Shown: positions 43,485-53,102, counted from the stretch's first letter. The stretch: 64,000 bases of DNA from QKTW01 sp052161885 (GCA_052161885.1 CP197396.1:1302001-1366000); one strand, 5' to 3'. Program-made: numbers and translations. Notes: generated from the letters alone by a model not told the origin.

Positions 43485-44561
43485 ATGATTAAAAAACTGG
43501 ACTGGTATATCATTAAAAAGTTTCTCGGAACTTTCTTTTTCGCTATCATTATACTGGCGGTTATTTCGTGCGTTATTGACTATTCCGAGAAAATAGATGA
43601 TTTTGTAAAGCATAAGGCGCCTTTTCTTGAAATACTGAATTACTTCAAGAATTTCATGCCATATATCATCTCCCTGCTTTACCCGCTGTTTATATTTATT
43701 GCAGCCATATTTTTCACCTCCAAGCTGGCATATAAGTCTGAGATTATAGCTATGCTCGCCGGTGGCGTCTCCTTTCAGCGCTTTCTCCGCCCGTATGTGA
43801 TTGGTGCGGCATTCCTTGGCTTCATTGCCCTGCTGGCCAGCCATTTTATAGTACCCATGGCCAATAAGCAGCGGCTCACATTTGAAGACAAATATGTGCA
43901 TGAACGCGTAAGCAATGCAGACCAGAATGTACACATACGGCTGTCGCCGACGCTGTATGTATACATGCAGAACTATGATTATACCAGCAATATGGGCTAC
44001 CGCTTTACTGCAGAAACAGTGGATGGTACATTGCTTAAAGAGAAAATCATGGCGGACAGGGCCAGTTATGACAGCGTAAAAAAAATATGGAACCTGTATG
44101 GTGTTTCTATCCGCGAGAATGACAGCCTGAAAGAAAAACTTGAATATAAACCGGAAATAACCCGGAAATATGGCTTTGTGCCAAAGGACCTTAAGATCAA
44201 CGAAGATGCCATGACCGGCATGACCACACCGCAATTATTAAAGCATATAGCTTTGATGAAAACACGTGGTGCCGAAACGCTTAATTTCTACTATGTAGAA
44301 TTACATAAACGTACAGCACAGGCCTTTGCCGGCTTTATACTTACTATAATCGGCGCCTGTATATCAAGCCGTAAGATACGTGGCGGTAGCGGTTTTCACC
44401 TGGCACTCGGCATTGTCATCAGTGCGGTGTATATTATGTTACTGCAGTTTTCTACTACATTTTCTACCAAAGCCGGCCTTAATGCTTTTATCGCCGTGTG
44501 GATCCCTAATGTGATCTTTACCGGGCTTGCTTATTATCTGTATCGCAGGCAGATAAAATAA
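43485..44561 (+). CDS. LptF/LptG family permease
   Basis: A 358-residue membrane protein of the YjgP/YjgQ family, which with LptB forms the ABC transporter that lifts lipopolysaccharide out of the inner membrane. The N-terminal LDWYIIKKFLGTFFFAI, three early helices (about 15-110), a periplasmic domain (about 120-270) and three C-terminal helices match the family. I cannot decide between LptF and LptG; Bacteroidota usually encode both separately. It stands alone after tgt. Confidence 0.9.
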   Translation: MIKKLDWYIIKKFLGTFFFAIIILAVISCVIDYSEKIDDFVKHKAPFLEILNYFKNFMPYIISLLYPLFIFIAAIFFTSKLAYKSEIIAMLAGGVSFQRFLRPYVIGAAFLGFIALLASHFIVPMANKQRLTFEDKYVHERVSNADQNVHIRLSPTLYVYMQNYDYTSNMGYRFTAETVDGTLLKEKIMADRASYDSVKKIWNLYGVSIRENDSLKEKLEYKPEITRKYGFVPKDLKINEDAMTGMTTPQLLKHIALMKTRGAETLNFYYVELHKRTAQAFAGFILTIIGACISSRKIRGGSGFHLALGIVISAVYIMLLQFSTTFSTKAGLNAFIAVWIPNVIFTGLAYYLYRRQIK

Positions 44562-44644
44562 TTTAGTTGTCCTGGAAATTGCCTAAACGAATTAATTAAA
44601 ACCTGTATGCCCATCCGGCACGATTTCTTACTTTTTATGGTATA

Positions 44645-44683
44645 ACACAAAGGGAACAGAAATCTCCTTCTGTTCCCTTTGTT
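44645..44683. terminator. Bidirectional terminator
   Basis: CACAAAGGGAACAGAA pairs with TTCTGTTCCCTTTGTT. It lies between the convergent permease and ABC-F genes. Confidence 0.8.
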
Positions 44684-44716
44684 AAAAAACTTTGCCCTCT
44701 TTGCGGTAAAATATCT

Positions 44717-46681
44717 TTAGTTGCCGCCCAGCTTCTCTTCCAGTTCCATCACTTCTTCAAAAGCCTGATCGTAAGAGGCCGACAATGTTTCCAGCTTATG
44801 TGTGAGCACACGGTACTGGTCATCCAGTTTTTTAAACTGATCTTTATCTGAATACATGGACGGATCTGATAACTTCAGCTCTATGCCTGTCTTTTCATCC
44901 CTGAGCTTGTTCATCTCATCTTCCACACGCTGCAACGCCTTCATCTTTTTTTCATGTTCTTTTCGCAGATTGCGGAGTTCCTGGTCATTAACTTTTACTT
45001 CTGCTTTCTTTGGCTCTGCTTTTTTTTCTACCGGTTTTGCAATTTCGGTAGCGGCCTTTGCTGCTGCAGCTTCACGCTCGGCACGTTCTTTTTTAAACAC
45101 CACCCATTCATCATACGAGCCAATGAATTCTTTAATTTCACCGTCTATGATCTCCCATATCTTATTTACCGTTTTGCTTACAAAATAACGGTCGTGCGAT
45201 ACGAGAATCAGCGTGCCCTGGTATTTATTCAATGCGTCTATCAGCATTTCTACAGACTGCATGTCCAGGTGGTTGGTCGGTTCATCGAGCATCAGGAAGT
45301 TGCCGCGCGCAGCAATAACCTTCGCCAGTGCCACCCTAGCCTTTTCACCACCGGAAAGCACTTTAATCTTCTTAAATACATTATCACCGCTGAAAAGAAA
45401 GCAACCCAGCAACTGGCGCAGCTCCAGCTCAGGCTTGCCTGTACCGGCCATTTTCATCTCGTCCAGTATCTCGTTCTCTACATTCAGTGCTTCCAGCTGG
45501 TGCTGGGCGTAGAAACTTTCTTCTACATTATGTCCCCATTTACGCTCACCGTCAAAAGTTTCACGATCGGCAATGATACGCAGCAGGGTCGATTTACCCT
45601 TACCATTGGCGCCTATCAAAGCTATTTTATCACCACGGTTTATTTCCGCCCCCGCATGATTCAGTATCGTCTGGCTGCCGAAAGCCTTATGTATATCGGT
45701 AAGCGTACAGATAATCTTACCTGGCTGTACCGCTACATCAAAGTTGATGTTCATTACCGGCACGCTTGCGTCCGGCGCTTCTATACGGTCCAGCTTATCC
45801 AGTCGCTTGATAGCACTCTGTGCCTGTGCCGCCTTTGTAGCCTGTGCACGGAAACGTTCAATAAAGCGCTCCTGCTGTTTGATATAATCCTGCTGGTTTT
45901 CAAAAGCACGCTGCTGCAGTTCCATACGCTCGGCTTTCTCCTTTTCAAAGAAAGCGTAGTTGCCGCTGTACTGTACCAGGTCGCGCTGCCATACTTCTAC
46001 GATCTTGGTTACCATACGGTCCAGGAAGTAACGGTCATGCGATACGATCACTACACTGCCGGGATAGCTCTGCAGATATCGCTCCAGCCATTCAATCGAC
46101 GGAAGGTCAAGGTGGTTGGTAGGTTCATCGAGCAGCAGCACATCCGGTGCCTGCAGCATCATTTTGGCCAGCAGCACACGCATGCGCCATCCGCCGGAAA
46201 ACTCACTGTAAGGACGTTGCAGATCGGCAGTTGAAAAACCCAACCCTTCCAGCACCTCAGCTGTTTTATGCTCCATCTCGTAACCACCCGCCATCTCAAA
46301 GTCGTGCAGTGCATGGCTGTATGCATCCAGCAGGTCGGCGTCGTCCGGTTTTGTTTCCAGTTCTTTCAGTATGCGGTTCATCTCTGTTTCCACTGTATGC
46401 GCGCGCTCAAAAGCCTGCATACCCACGGAGAGAATAGAATTATCTGTAGAAAAACTCAGTAGGTCCTGGTTAAAAAAGCCCAGTGTTACATCTTTCGGCT
46501 TGTTAATACTGCCGCTATCCGGGCGGTAGGCACCGGTTATGAGGCGCAGTAGTGTGGATTTACCCGCACCGTTCACACCCACCAGCCCTATACGTTCACC
46601 GGTATTTATCTGCCAGCTGGCGTCTTCAAGTATGGCCCGCGAGCCGAAATAAAAAGATATGTTCTGTAAGGAGATAAGCAT
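44717..46681 (-). CDS. ABC-F family ATPase
   Basis: A 654-residue protein from ATG 46681 (MLISLQN); an in-frame ATG ten codons upstream is less likely. It has two ABC cassettes: Walker A GVNGAGKST and GANGKGKST, signature FSGGWRMRV and LSGGEKARV, Walker B VLLLDEPTNHLD and LMLDEPTNHLD. There are no transmembrane segments, so it is an ABC-F translation factor or ribosome-associated ATPase, not a transporter. The linker (about 245-315) and a charged coiled-coil C-terminus (about 545-654) resemble the Uup/YdiF group. Antibiotic protection cannot be inferred. Confidence 0.92.
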   Translation of the reverse strand: MLISLQNISFYFGSRAILEDASWQINTGERIGLVGVNGAGKSTLLRLITGAYRPDSGSINKPKDVTLGFFNQDLLSFSTDNSILSVGMQAFERAHTVETEMNRILKELETKPDDADLLDAYSHALHDFEMAGGYEMEHKTAEVLEGLGFSTADLQRPYSEFSGGWRMRVLLAKMMLQAPDVLLLDEPTNHLDLPSIEWLERYLQSYPGSVVIVSHDRYFLDRMVTKIVEVWQRDLVQYSGNYAFFEKEKAERMELQQRAFENQQDYIKQQERFIERFRAQATKAAQAQSAIKRLDKLDRIEAPDASVPVMNINFDVAVQPGKIICTLTDIHKAFGSQTILNHAGAEINRGDKIALIGANGKGKSTLLRIIADRETFDGERKWGHNVEESFYAQHQLEALNVENEILDEMKMAGTGKPELELRQLLGCFLFSGDNVFKKIKVLSGGEKARVALAKVIAARGNFLMLDEPTNHLDMQSVEMLIDALNKYQGTLILVSHDRYFVSKTVNKIWEIIDGEIKEFIGSYDEWVVFKKERAEREAAAAKAATEIAKPVEKKAEPKKAEVKVNDQELRNLRKEHEKKMKALQRVEDEMNKLRDEKTGIELKLSDPSMYSDKDQFKKLDDQYRVLTHKLETLSASYDQAFEEVMELEEKLGGN

Positions 46682-46804
46682 ACGGCCGCAAAAGTAATTG
46701 ATAATAGGCAATTGACAATTGACATTTAAGCCATAGCATATAGTTACGATGTATTGAAAATTGAATGATCAGCGATACGATACAACAGATTGGTAGCGGT
46801 TTTC

Positions 46805-47638
46805 TCATTTACTCAGCACCCGCACTTCTACACGCCTGTTAGCCTGCCGGTCTTCTTCCGTTCTCTCAGGATAACACTTGGGATGCGAATTGCCCATGCC
46901 CCGGTAGCTGAGCCGTGCGGCCGCTATACCATGATATACAAGATAATCATACACGGCCATCGCTCTTTGCTCCGACAGGTTATTAAAACCTGCTTCCCGG
47001 TAATTTTTGCTGGTCATACAGCAGATATGCCCTTCCAGGCGCACATGCAGCTGCGGATTGGCCGCCAGTATATCTGCCAGTTGCTTCAATACTGTATTGG
47101 AAGAAGGAATAATGGCACTCGTACCCTGTACAAATAACAGATTGTCAATCTCCATTGCCTGCCCTTCTTCCAGCTTATCAAGGTTGGCAAGGCCGGATGA
47201 TGCAGTACCGGCATCGTGATCTGTTACTACGGGAGGCGCAACTGCCGGCAGTACCCGGTTTATAAGTATATCGGCCCTGCGATCGGCCGCACTGGCGCCT
47301 GCACCGGAGGTATATCCGCGCCCCTCACAGGCATTTATCTGAGCTGGCTTTATGCCCCACTGCAAAAGGTAGTCGCGCACAGCAGTCGCACGCATGGCCG
47401 AGAGGCGACGGTTCTGTCCTGCCGTTCCAGGTTCATCGGCATAACCGTAAATAGCAATGGAATGTGCACCCTGTATTTTTTCGGCCAGGAAAAGGGCATC
47501 GATCCTGTCCTGTATGCTGTCTGATACTTTGCCGCCACCAGTAGGAAAATAAACAGAAAAGCTGTCCTGCTGCGCAAAAGACATAAGTGGAAATAATGCA
47601 CAGAGTAATATGAAAACAGGGTAAAAGCGGGATTTCAT
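46805..47638 (-). CDS. Exported protein with two OmpA-like domains
   Basis: A 277-residue exported protein with a signal peptide (ending MSFAQQ). Two OmpA C-terminal-like peptidoglycan-binding domains lie in tandem. The first (about 25-125) has IAIYGYADEPGTAGQNRRLSAMRA and then RADILINR. The second (about 165-277) has VRLEGHICC, NLSEQRAMAVYDYL and RRVEVRVLSK. There is no beta-barrel, so it is probably periplasmic and tethers cell wall and envelope. The CCM in the second domain is unusual. Confidence 0.85.
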   Translation of the reverse strand: MKSRFYPVFILLCALFPLMSFAQQDSFSVYFPTGGGKVSDSIQDRIDALFLAEKIQGAHSIAIYGYADEPGTAGQNRRLSAMRATAVRDYLLQWGIKPAQINACEGRGYTSGAGASAADRRADILINRVLPAVAPPVVTDHDAGTASSGLANLDKLEEGQAMEIDNLLFVQGTSAIIPSSNTVLKQLADILAANPQLHVRLEGHICCMTSKNYREAGFNNLSEQRAMAVYDYLVYHGIAAARLSYRGMGNSHPKCYPERTEEDRQANRRVEVRVLSK

Positions 47639-47980
47639 ATAATAGCAGTTTTGCTATATAACGCTGCCAAAAACATAAATATTGTATTGCCCACAGATAC
47701 TGCAGCCGGAGACAAATGGCTAATAGTACAATACATTGCGGTATTTCTACCGTACACCGCCGGGGTACATTTTCCCATGCATAGCTATGACAAAGAACCC
47801 CCACCCGTTAAGTAATAATACTTGTCATTTATTTGATAGCCTGCCCGAGATTTGCTATCAGAAATTAATCCATGAAAACAATGAGATTTAACCCCTATTG
47901 AAATGAAAGCACAGTGTTAACCCCATGTACCCGCATTGAGACGAAAGCAGAAAACGGATGTTATTTCATCCAGAGAGACG

Positions 47981-48040
47981 AAAGCGGCATAAGCATCATG
48001 CATCCCCTAAACCATGAAGATTATATGCCGCTTTATTTTT
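47981..48040 (+). terminator. Long-loop hairpin with T-run, possible small RNA end
   Basis: AAAGCGGCAT pairs with ATGCCGCTTT across about 37 bases, followed by ATTTTTT. Either a terminator with a large loop or the 3' end of an unannotated RNA. Confidence 0.4.
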
Positions 48041-48103
48041 TAAGAAATCATTTGCTCATTACAATACCAACCATCACACATCTCCCTCTCCCCCCAAAAG
48101 GTT

Positions 48104-48140
48104 AAAATGCTCCTTCCCCAAAAGGAGCATTTGTTTTTTT
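48104..48140 (+). terminator. Intrinsic terminator
   Basis: AAATGCTCCTT / AAGGAGCATTT arms are followed by a run of seven T's. No gene lies immediately upstream on this strand, which supports a short transcript ending here. Confidence 0.75.
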
Positions 48141-48219
48141 ACCAAATAAGCTCCTGAAAAGCGAAATATAATGCTGGCGGCACAGATTTTATTACTTATT
48201 GATTTTAACGTGTGATTTT

Positions 48220-49002
48220 ATGAAAAAATTAATCTGCCCCCTGATTTTATGCTTCTGTATGTCTTTCTTATTTTCCTGTAAAAAAGACAGCAGCAACAGC
48301 GACAGCAAGAATGCCCAGGTTGCCTTTCACCTTACAGACGGCCCCGGCATTTACGATCATGTATATATAGACATACAACAGGTAGAAGTAACAATGACCG
48401 GCAGTAGTGCTGTAACGCTGGCACCTATACGCCCCGGTGTATATGACATTCTCAGTTTCCGTAACGGACTTGACACGCTGCTGATGCGCGCAACCCTTCC
48501 GACAGGCACTGTAGGGCAGATACGTTTAGTTCTTGGACCCAATAACTCAATAGTAGTAAACGGTACAGCATATGCACTCAATACTCCTTCCGCACAGGAA
48601 AGCGGTCTTAAACTGAACCTTAACCAGACTCTTTCGGCAGGAGGAGCTTACGATATCTGGATTGATTTTGATGCCGGTAAATCCATTCTTCAAACGGGTA
48701 ATGGCAGCTATAAACTGAAACCGGTGATAAGGGCTTATAGCTCGGCTACCAACGGACAGATAAAAGGATATGTACTGCCGCTTAATGCATTGGCAATAGT
48801 GTATGCCACTAATGGTACGGATACTTTGTCAGCAATTCCTGATCCTATTGACGGCTTTTTCGTCATCAGTGGCATGGCCGCAGGCTCCTATCAGCTGTGG
48901 ATTACACCAGGCCTGCTGACATTGCAACCGTATACGCAGGCAAATATTACCGTGACGTATGGCACAGAGATCAATCTTGGAACGATAACACTTCATCCAT
49001 AA
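48220..49002 (+). CDS. DUF4382 lipoprotein
   Basis: A 260-residue lipoprotein from ATG 48220 (MKKLICP). The lipobox is FLFSC, followed by a KKDSSNS linker. Residues about 35-170 match DUF4382: VAFHLTDGPG, VYIDIQQVEV, YDILSFRNGLDTLLM and IRLVLGPNNSIVVNG. A C-terminal domain follows (KGYVLPLNALAIVYA) that resembles a carboxypeptidase-regulatory-like strand sandwich. It is anchored to a membrane or the cell surface. Function unknown. Confidence 0.82.
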   Translation: MKKLICPLILCFCMSFLFSCKKDSSNSDSKNAQVAFHLTDGPGIYDHVYIDIQQVEVTMTGSSAVTLAPIRPGVYDILSFRNGLDTLLMRATLPTGTVGQIRLVLGPNNSIVVNGTAYALNTPSAQESGLKLNLNQTLSAGGAYDIWIDFDAGKSILQTGNGSYKLKPVIRAYSSATNGQIKGYVLPLNALAIVYATNGTDTLSAIPDPIDGFFVISGMAAGSYQLWITPGLLTLQPYTQANITVTYGTEINLGTITLHP

Positions 49003-49025
49003 TATTTTACATACCCATCCGCGGA

Positions 49026-49055
49026 ACGCCCTCTGTAACAGGAGGGCTTTCTGTT
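49026..49055 (+). terminator. Terminator after DUF4382 gene
   Basis: GCCCTC / GAGGGC arms with an 8-base loop and a T-rich tail, 25 bp after the stop. Confidence 0.6.
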
Positions 49056-49123
49056 TGTGGCATGCAACGAACGATAATTACCTCTTTATTTTTATCTTAC
49101 AGGCACAACTAAATGCATCGTCT

Positions 49124-49750
49124 ATGAAATATCTGCTTTGCGCTTTGTTCTGCATTTGCATAAGCTGCCAGTCGCAGCATGATACTGAAATAAAGGCATT
49201 GCTGAAGCAGGCCCTTGCCTACGAAGACAACGGCAACATTGATGATGCAATAAAAACGCATGAAAAGATCATCAATTTACAGCCAGACAACTACGCGTCG
49301 CTGAATACCATTGCCGGTCTCTACGGCAAGGAGGGACAATTTGCAAATGAAATCACCTGGGCACAGAAAGCAATAAAAGTAAATCCTGATTTTTCAATGG
49401 GCTATGTAAACCTCGGGAATGGCTATGCAGGCAGCGGCAATATAGCCAAGGCACGGGAAAACTATATGCTGGCCGAAAAACATGATCCTAAAAGTCCTTA
49501 CCCGCCTTACTCGCTGGGCGTATTGGAAGAAAATGCCGGCAACCTGCAACAGGCTATCGTTTTTTACAAAACAGCCGTACAGCGCGATACTACCTTTGAG
49601 AGCGGCTATTATAATCTCGGCGCAGCTTACGCCAATCTTAAAGATTTTGAAAATGCAGCGATCAATCTCCGGAAAGTGCTGGAACTGAACCCCGGTGCCA
49701 CAGATGCACAGGAAATGCTGCAACAGATAGCAGCCCAGCAGGAACACTAA
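49124..49750 (+). CDS. TPR-repeat lipoprotein
   Basis: A 208-residue protein from ATG 49124 (MKYLLCAL). The lipobox ICISC is followed by QSQHD. About five tetratricopeptide repeats fill residues 25-200, such as ALAYEDNGNIDDAIKTHEKI, WAQKAIKVNPDF, GNGYAGSGNIAKARENY and GAAYANLKDFENAAINL. TPRs mediate protein contacts, so an envelope scaffold role is likely. An upstream reading from 49055 lies in the terminator and is rejected. Partner unknown. Confidence 0.82.
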   Translation: MKYLLCALFCICISCQSQHDTEIKALLKQALAYEDNGNIDDAIKTHEKIINLQPDNYASLNTIAGLYGKEGQFANEITWAQKAIKVNPDFSMGYVNLGNGYAGSGNIAKARENYMLAEKHDPKSPYPPYSLGVLEENAGNLQQAIVFYKTAVQRDTTFESGYYNLGAAYANLKDFENAAINLRKVLELNPGATDAQEMLQQIAAQQEH

Positions 49751-49818
49751 CCGGAATAATATGCTTTAAACCCAGGATCATCCGGCACTATTCATTTTCA
49801 ATTATACAATCTTAATTA

Positions 49819-50304
49819 TCAATTGCCGTGCTGTACAGCTTCCCTGGGAAATTTATCGGCAATCAGGTTCAGATTGATGCCATGCTCGAGCCACGCTTTA
49901 AGCCCGTCTACCACAGTAGTAAAGCCACTGGTCGAATCTTTAATGGCAGCCATCAGCTCGTCGCCGGTTTTATCAAACCCATAATGCCTGATCACTACAT
50001 AAGTTGATCCGTCGCTGAGCGTATGGAAGTTAAAATCAACTGTGGTAAAGTTATCCTTCCCTTCAGGCGACCAGTCTATTGTGATTTTGCGGTCTTGTAT
50101 AATCTCACGGGCTATCACCGTTGAAGAGACATTATACATCTCCCAGGTCCAGGTTATTTCTTTATTTATTTCCAGCCGGCCGCTGCCTTTTGTGAACCAG
50201 AAGTTTTTCGTCTGCGCGGGATCGGTAAATGCCTCAAAAACCAGGGCTGCAGGCTTACGTATCAGCATCTGGACTTCTGCACAAGGTATCTTTACATCTT
50301 TCAT
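49819..50304 (-). CDS. SRPBCC (AHSA1-like) domain protein
   Basis: A 161-residue START/Bet v1-like protein of the AHSA1/activator-of-Hsp90 group. RKPAALVFEAFTDPAQTKNFWFTKGSG is the family N-terminus, followed by ITWTWEMY, KITIDWSP and the C-terminal helix TVVDGLKAWLEHGINLNL. It probably binds a small hydrophobic ligand. It is cytoplasmic and stands alone, convergent with the TPR gene. Confidence 0.82.
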   Translation of the reverse strand: MKDVKIPCAEVQMLIRKPAALVFEAFTDPAQTKNFWFTKGSGRLEINKEITWTWEMYNVSSTVIAREIIQDRKITIDWSPEGKDNFTTVDFNFHTLSDGSTYVVIRHYGFDKTGDELMAAIKDSTSGFTTVVDGLKAWLEHGINLNLIADKFPREAVQHGN

Positions 50305-50521
50305 AAGAACAGGAGCTATTAAAGTGAAATCTTTCCGGCTGCAAATATAAAAACAGTGCTATAAGTTCCCCTGGCAGGAACGGAATTTATTTTCCGCCCA
50401 AAGTATTTACAATATGCCGGATATACATTAACATTTTAAAACCTGCAATGTCCGGCATATACTTTGTAAAAGGAGAAGTTACATTTATAGATATTTATAC
50501 CGCAAACTAAACGAACCACGC

Positions 50522-51697
50522 ATGTACACGAAAAGAATTTTATCTGCAGCAATATTGCTGGGTCCGCTTGTACTGTCTTACCCTGCACAAAGCCAATCTT
50601 TCCTTTCCGGCGGATTCGAATATTCGCCAGCACCGGCATCGGGCAGTTGCGGACAGACTGCCGATCAATTACAAACCACTTTAAATGGTAATACCACTGC
50701 TTTTGCTGCATTCGGCACAGGAAACGTTTGCTATACAGACGGTGCACAGGGGTACGGACAGTTCCAGGGCGGCAACTGTCCGGGCCAGACGCCATCGCCA
50801 ACAGAAGGTAACTTTTCTGTCGGCCTGTCGCAAAACGCAACATTTGCCATGCAGCTATCTGCTGCACTTGTCTCCGGCAATTGCTACACGGTGACATTTG
50901 ATGCCATGAATACAAGCAGTTTCGGCAGTTGTACCACTCCCGCACGGCTGGAATTCGGTCTTTCAAACAGCCCGTCTTCATTTGGCACCACCGTAGTTAC
51001 CATGGCAGCAGATGTACCTAATGACGACACCTGGCAAACAGCACAACAAGTAAGCTTCTCTGTACCCGCATCTGGCCTCAATTATGTCACCTTCCGGATA
51101 CCCGCATCAGCCAGCAGCGAGGCATTTCTCTTTGTCGACAATATGTCTGTCGCGCCTGTAAGTTGTTCCCCGTTACCAATAAAACTGATCTCTTTCCATG
51201 CGTATGCACAGAACAGCACTGCGATGCTTAACTGGACAACGGCGTCTGAGGAAAACAGCCGCGGATACACCATACAGCGCAGCAGCGATGGTAATACATG
51301 GACCACAACAGACTTTATAAGCAGCAGGAAAACAGATAATGCAGCTCAGCAAAACTATACATGGCAGGACAACATGCCGCTGCCCGGGACAAGCTTTTAC
51401 CGCCTGAAAATCGAAGACAATGACAACACCTACCGTTACAGCAATGTAAGCGCTGTCAAATTCCAGGAAAATACGGTTTTCATATACCCGAACCCTGTAC
51501 AAAATTCCTTAAACCTCTCGGGCAATACAAACGCATTGCAGAAAGTGAGGATCACGGATAATGCCGGCAGGATAGTTTATGAAACAGACTATAAAACTAA
51601 TTCTATAGACATAAGTACATTACCCGCAGGCATGTGGTTCCTGTACCTGCAGAAAACAGATGGCAGCATACAAACGGAGAAATTACTGAAGCAGTAA
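50522..51697 (+). CDS. Secreted protein with T9SS sorting domain
   Basis: A 391-residue secreted protein with a signal peptide (ending PAQSQS). Residues about 30-215 form a carbohydrate-binding-module-like beta sandwich (GFEYSPAPAS, FSVGLSQNATFAMQL, VTFDAMNTSSFGSC, FLFVDNMSV). A linker LPIKLISFHAYAQN leads to a fibronectin-like segment (LNWTTASEENSRGYTIQRS). The last 75 residues are a T9SS sorting domain (IYPNPVQNSLNL ... AGMWFLYL). No enzyme motif is seen. A surface adhesin or glycan binder is likely. Confidence 0.78.
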   Translation: MYTKRILSAAILLGPLVLSYPAQSQSFLSGGFEYSPAPASGSCGQTADQLQTTLNGNTTAFAAFGTGNVCYTDGAQGYGQFQGGNCPGQTPSPTEGNFSVGLSQNATFAMQLSAALVSGNCYTVTFDAMNTSSFGSCTTPARLEFGLSNSPSSFGTTVVTMAADVPNDDTWQTAQQVSFSVPASGLNYVTFRIPASASSEAFLFVDNMSVAPVSCSPLPIKLISFHAYAQNSTAMLNWTTASEENSRGYTIQRSSDGNTWTTTDFISSRKTDNAAQQNYTWQDNMPLPGTSFYRLKIEDNDNTYRYSNVSAVKFQENTVFIYPNPVQNSLNLSGNTNALQKVRITDNAGRIVYETDYKTNSIDISTLPAGMWFLYLQKTDGSIQTEKLLKQ

Positions 51698-51718
51698 ACC
51701 GAAACGCGTATACATATA

Positions 51719-51750
51719 AAATCCGGCCTTCAGTGAAGGCCGGATTTTAT
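51719..51750. terminator. Bidirectional terminator
   Basis: AATCCGGCCTTCA / TGAAGGCCGGATT arms with T-run, between the convergent T9SS cargo gene and the SDR gene. Confidence 0.85.
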
Positions 51751-51767
51751 TTTGAGCAATATCTGGC

Positions 51768-52532
51768 TTACAGATGAATGCCTCCGGAAGCCTCAATACG
51801 CTGGGCATTTACCCATTTGGCATCGTCGCTGCACAGGAAAGCTACCACACTTCCTATATCATCCGGCAAGCCTACGCGACCCAGGGCCGTCTGAGAAGCA
51901 ATCATGGCATTCAGCTGTTCATTATCACGCACAGCACCACCACCAAAGTCTGTTTCTATGGCGCCCGGAGCCATTACGTTTACGCGTATTTTTCTTGGTC
52001 CCAGTTCCAGCGCCATATAGCGGGTAAGCGTTTCAACAGCGCCTTTCATTGCGCCATAAGCTGCATAACCTGCAAGGCTGAAACGCGCGAGGCCGGAAGA
52101 AAGGTTTACGATAGCGCCGCCATCAGAAATATATGGCAATGCTTTCTGTGAGAGGAAAAATGTTGCTTTGACGTGAATGTTCACCAGCGTGTCAAACTGC
52201 TCTTCTGTAGTATCAGCAAAAGAAGCATAAATGCCGATGCCGGCATTGTTTACCAGGTAATGAAAACGGTCTGTTCCAAATTTATCCTGCAGCGTACCCG
52301 CCACTGTGCTAAAAAATGCCCCGTAGTTCTTTGTATCTGAAACATCGAGCTGCAGTGCAGCTGCCTTGCGACCCATCTGCTCTATTTCATTCACCACTGC
52401 CTGCGCTTCATCTTTTTTGCTATGATAAGTAAGGATCACATCGATGCCTTTCTGCGCCAGTGTGAGCGCCATGTTTTTGCCCAGGCCGCGGCTGCCGCCT
52501 GTTACCAATGCTATTTTGTTTGTTTGTGCCAT
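51768..52532 (-). CDS. SDR family oxidoreductase
   Basis: A 254-residue classical SDR from ATG 52532 (MAQTNKI); an ATG five codons upstream is possible. The glycine loop is TGGSRGLG, followed by NNAGIGIY and catalytic YGAMK. The C-terminal QRIEASGGIHL replaces the usual GGxxxDGG. The AraC-type regulator gene lies 73 bp upstream on the same strand. Substrate unknown. Confidence 0.85.
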   Translation of the reverse strand: MAQTNKIALVTGGSRGLGKNMALTLAQKGIDVILTYHSKKDEAQAVVNEIEQMGRKAAALQLDVSDTKNYGAFFSTVAGTLQDKFGTDRFHYLVNNAGIGIYASFADTTEEQFDTLVNIHVKATFFLSQKALPYISDGGAIVNLSSGLARFSLAGYAAYGAMKGAVETLTRYMALELGPRKIRVNVMAPGAIETDFGGGAVRDNEQLNAMIASQTALGRVGLPDDIGSVVAFLCSDDAKWVNAQRIEASGGIHL

Positions 52533-52605
52533 CTTTGTAACAGTCATTTATTTTTTTGACAGAACAAATGTACAGGCCCGGAATGCACAAAAAATGGTGA
52601 ATTCT

Positions 52606-53001
52606 TCAGTTTTTCTGAGAAGACGCCATAATTACCTGTTTCCGGAACTGCAATGGTGTTGTTCCGGTCATGCCTTTAAAGAACTTTATAAAATTGGCCG
52701 GATCATCGTAGGCAAAGCGCAGACCTACATCTGCCACAGAGAGGCTGGTTTCTGTCAGCAGCCTGCTTGCTTCTTCGGTAATGCGGGCTTCCATTATATC
52801 GCATACAGACTGACCGGTAGTAAGTTTTACAGTAGTGGTAAGATGACGGGAATTAACGAACAATAATTTCCCAAAGTCTGAAGCACTGAAGCGGCGCTCT
52901 GCACGTCCATTCATCAGATCATCCAGGTGCTGCTCTGCCAGTGCAAGAAATGCAGCAGTTATTTCGTCTTTACGGGAAAGCACTTTCTGAGGCAGCAGCA
53001 T
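52606..53001 (-). CDS. AraC-type HTH transcriptional regulator (short)
   Basis: A 131-residue protein containing essentially one AraC DNA-binding domain. The first helix-turn-helix is SASDFGKLLFVNSRHLTTTVK and the second is SVADVGLRFAYDDPANFIKFFKG, followed by the family end GTTPLQFRK. The usual N-terminal ligand-binding domain is absent. It is on the same strand as, and just upstream of, the SDR gene, which it may control. Confidence 0.85.
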   Translation of the reverse strand: MLLPQKVLSRKDEITAAFLALAEQHLDDLMNGRAERRFSASDFGKLLFVNSRHLTTTVKLTTGQSVCDIMEARITEEASRLLTETSLSVADVGLRFAYDDPANFIKFFKGMTGTTPLQFRKQVIMASSQKN

Positions 53002-53050
53002 AAAACAATTTACTGCAAAAATACGTTGCCTGGCTATTCACCTCAACAAC

Positions 53051-53081
53051 AAAAAAACGGGGTGTCCGAAAGCACCCCGTC
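53051..53081 (-). terminator. Terminator after secreted hydrolase-like gene
   Basis: ACGGGGTG / CACCCCGT arms with a short loop and a minus-strand T-run, 22 bp past the stop of the gene ending at 53103. Confidence 0.8.
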
Positions 53082-53102
53082 CAAATCAGAACATTTTATC
53101 GA

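Larger units (their letters stand above)
47639..48219. other. Intergenic with two hairpins
   Basis: This 581-bp gap has no convincing gene; a 63-codon ORF at 47914-48105 has no ribosome site or protein-like pattern. It holds a long-loop inverted repeat with T-run (47981-48040) and a tight terminator (48104-48140). A small RNA ending at 48040 is possible. Confidence 0.5.

Noticed and set aside
44717..46681. ABC-F protein as an antibiotic resistance determinant
   Set aside because: Linker and C-terminus look like housekeeping Uup/YdiF types; nothing specific to resistance ABC-F proteins was seen.
47914..48105. 63-codon ORF in the gap after the OmpA gene
   Set aside because: It has no ribosome site, a proline-rich random-looking end, and overlaps two hairpins.
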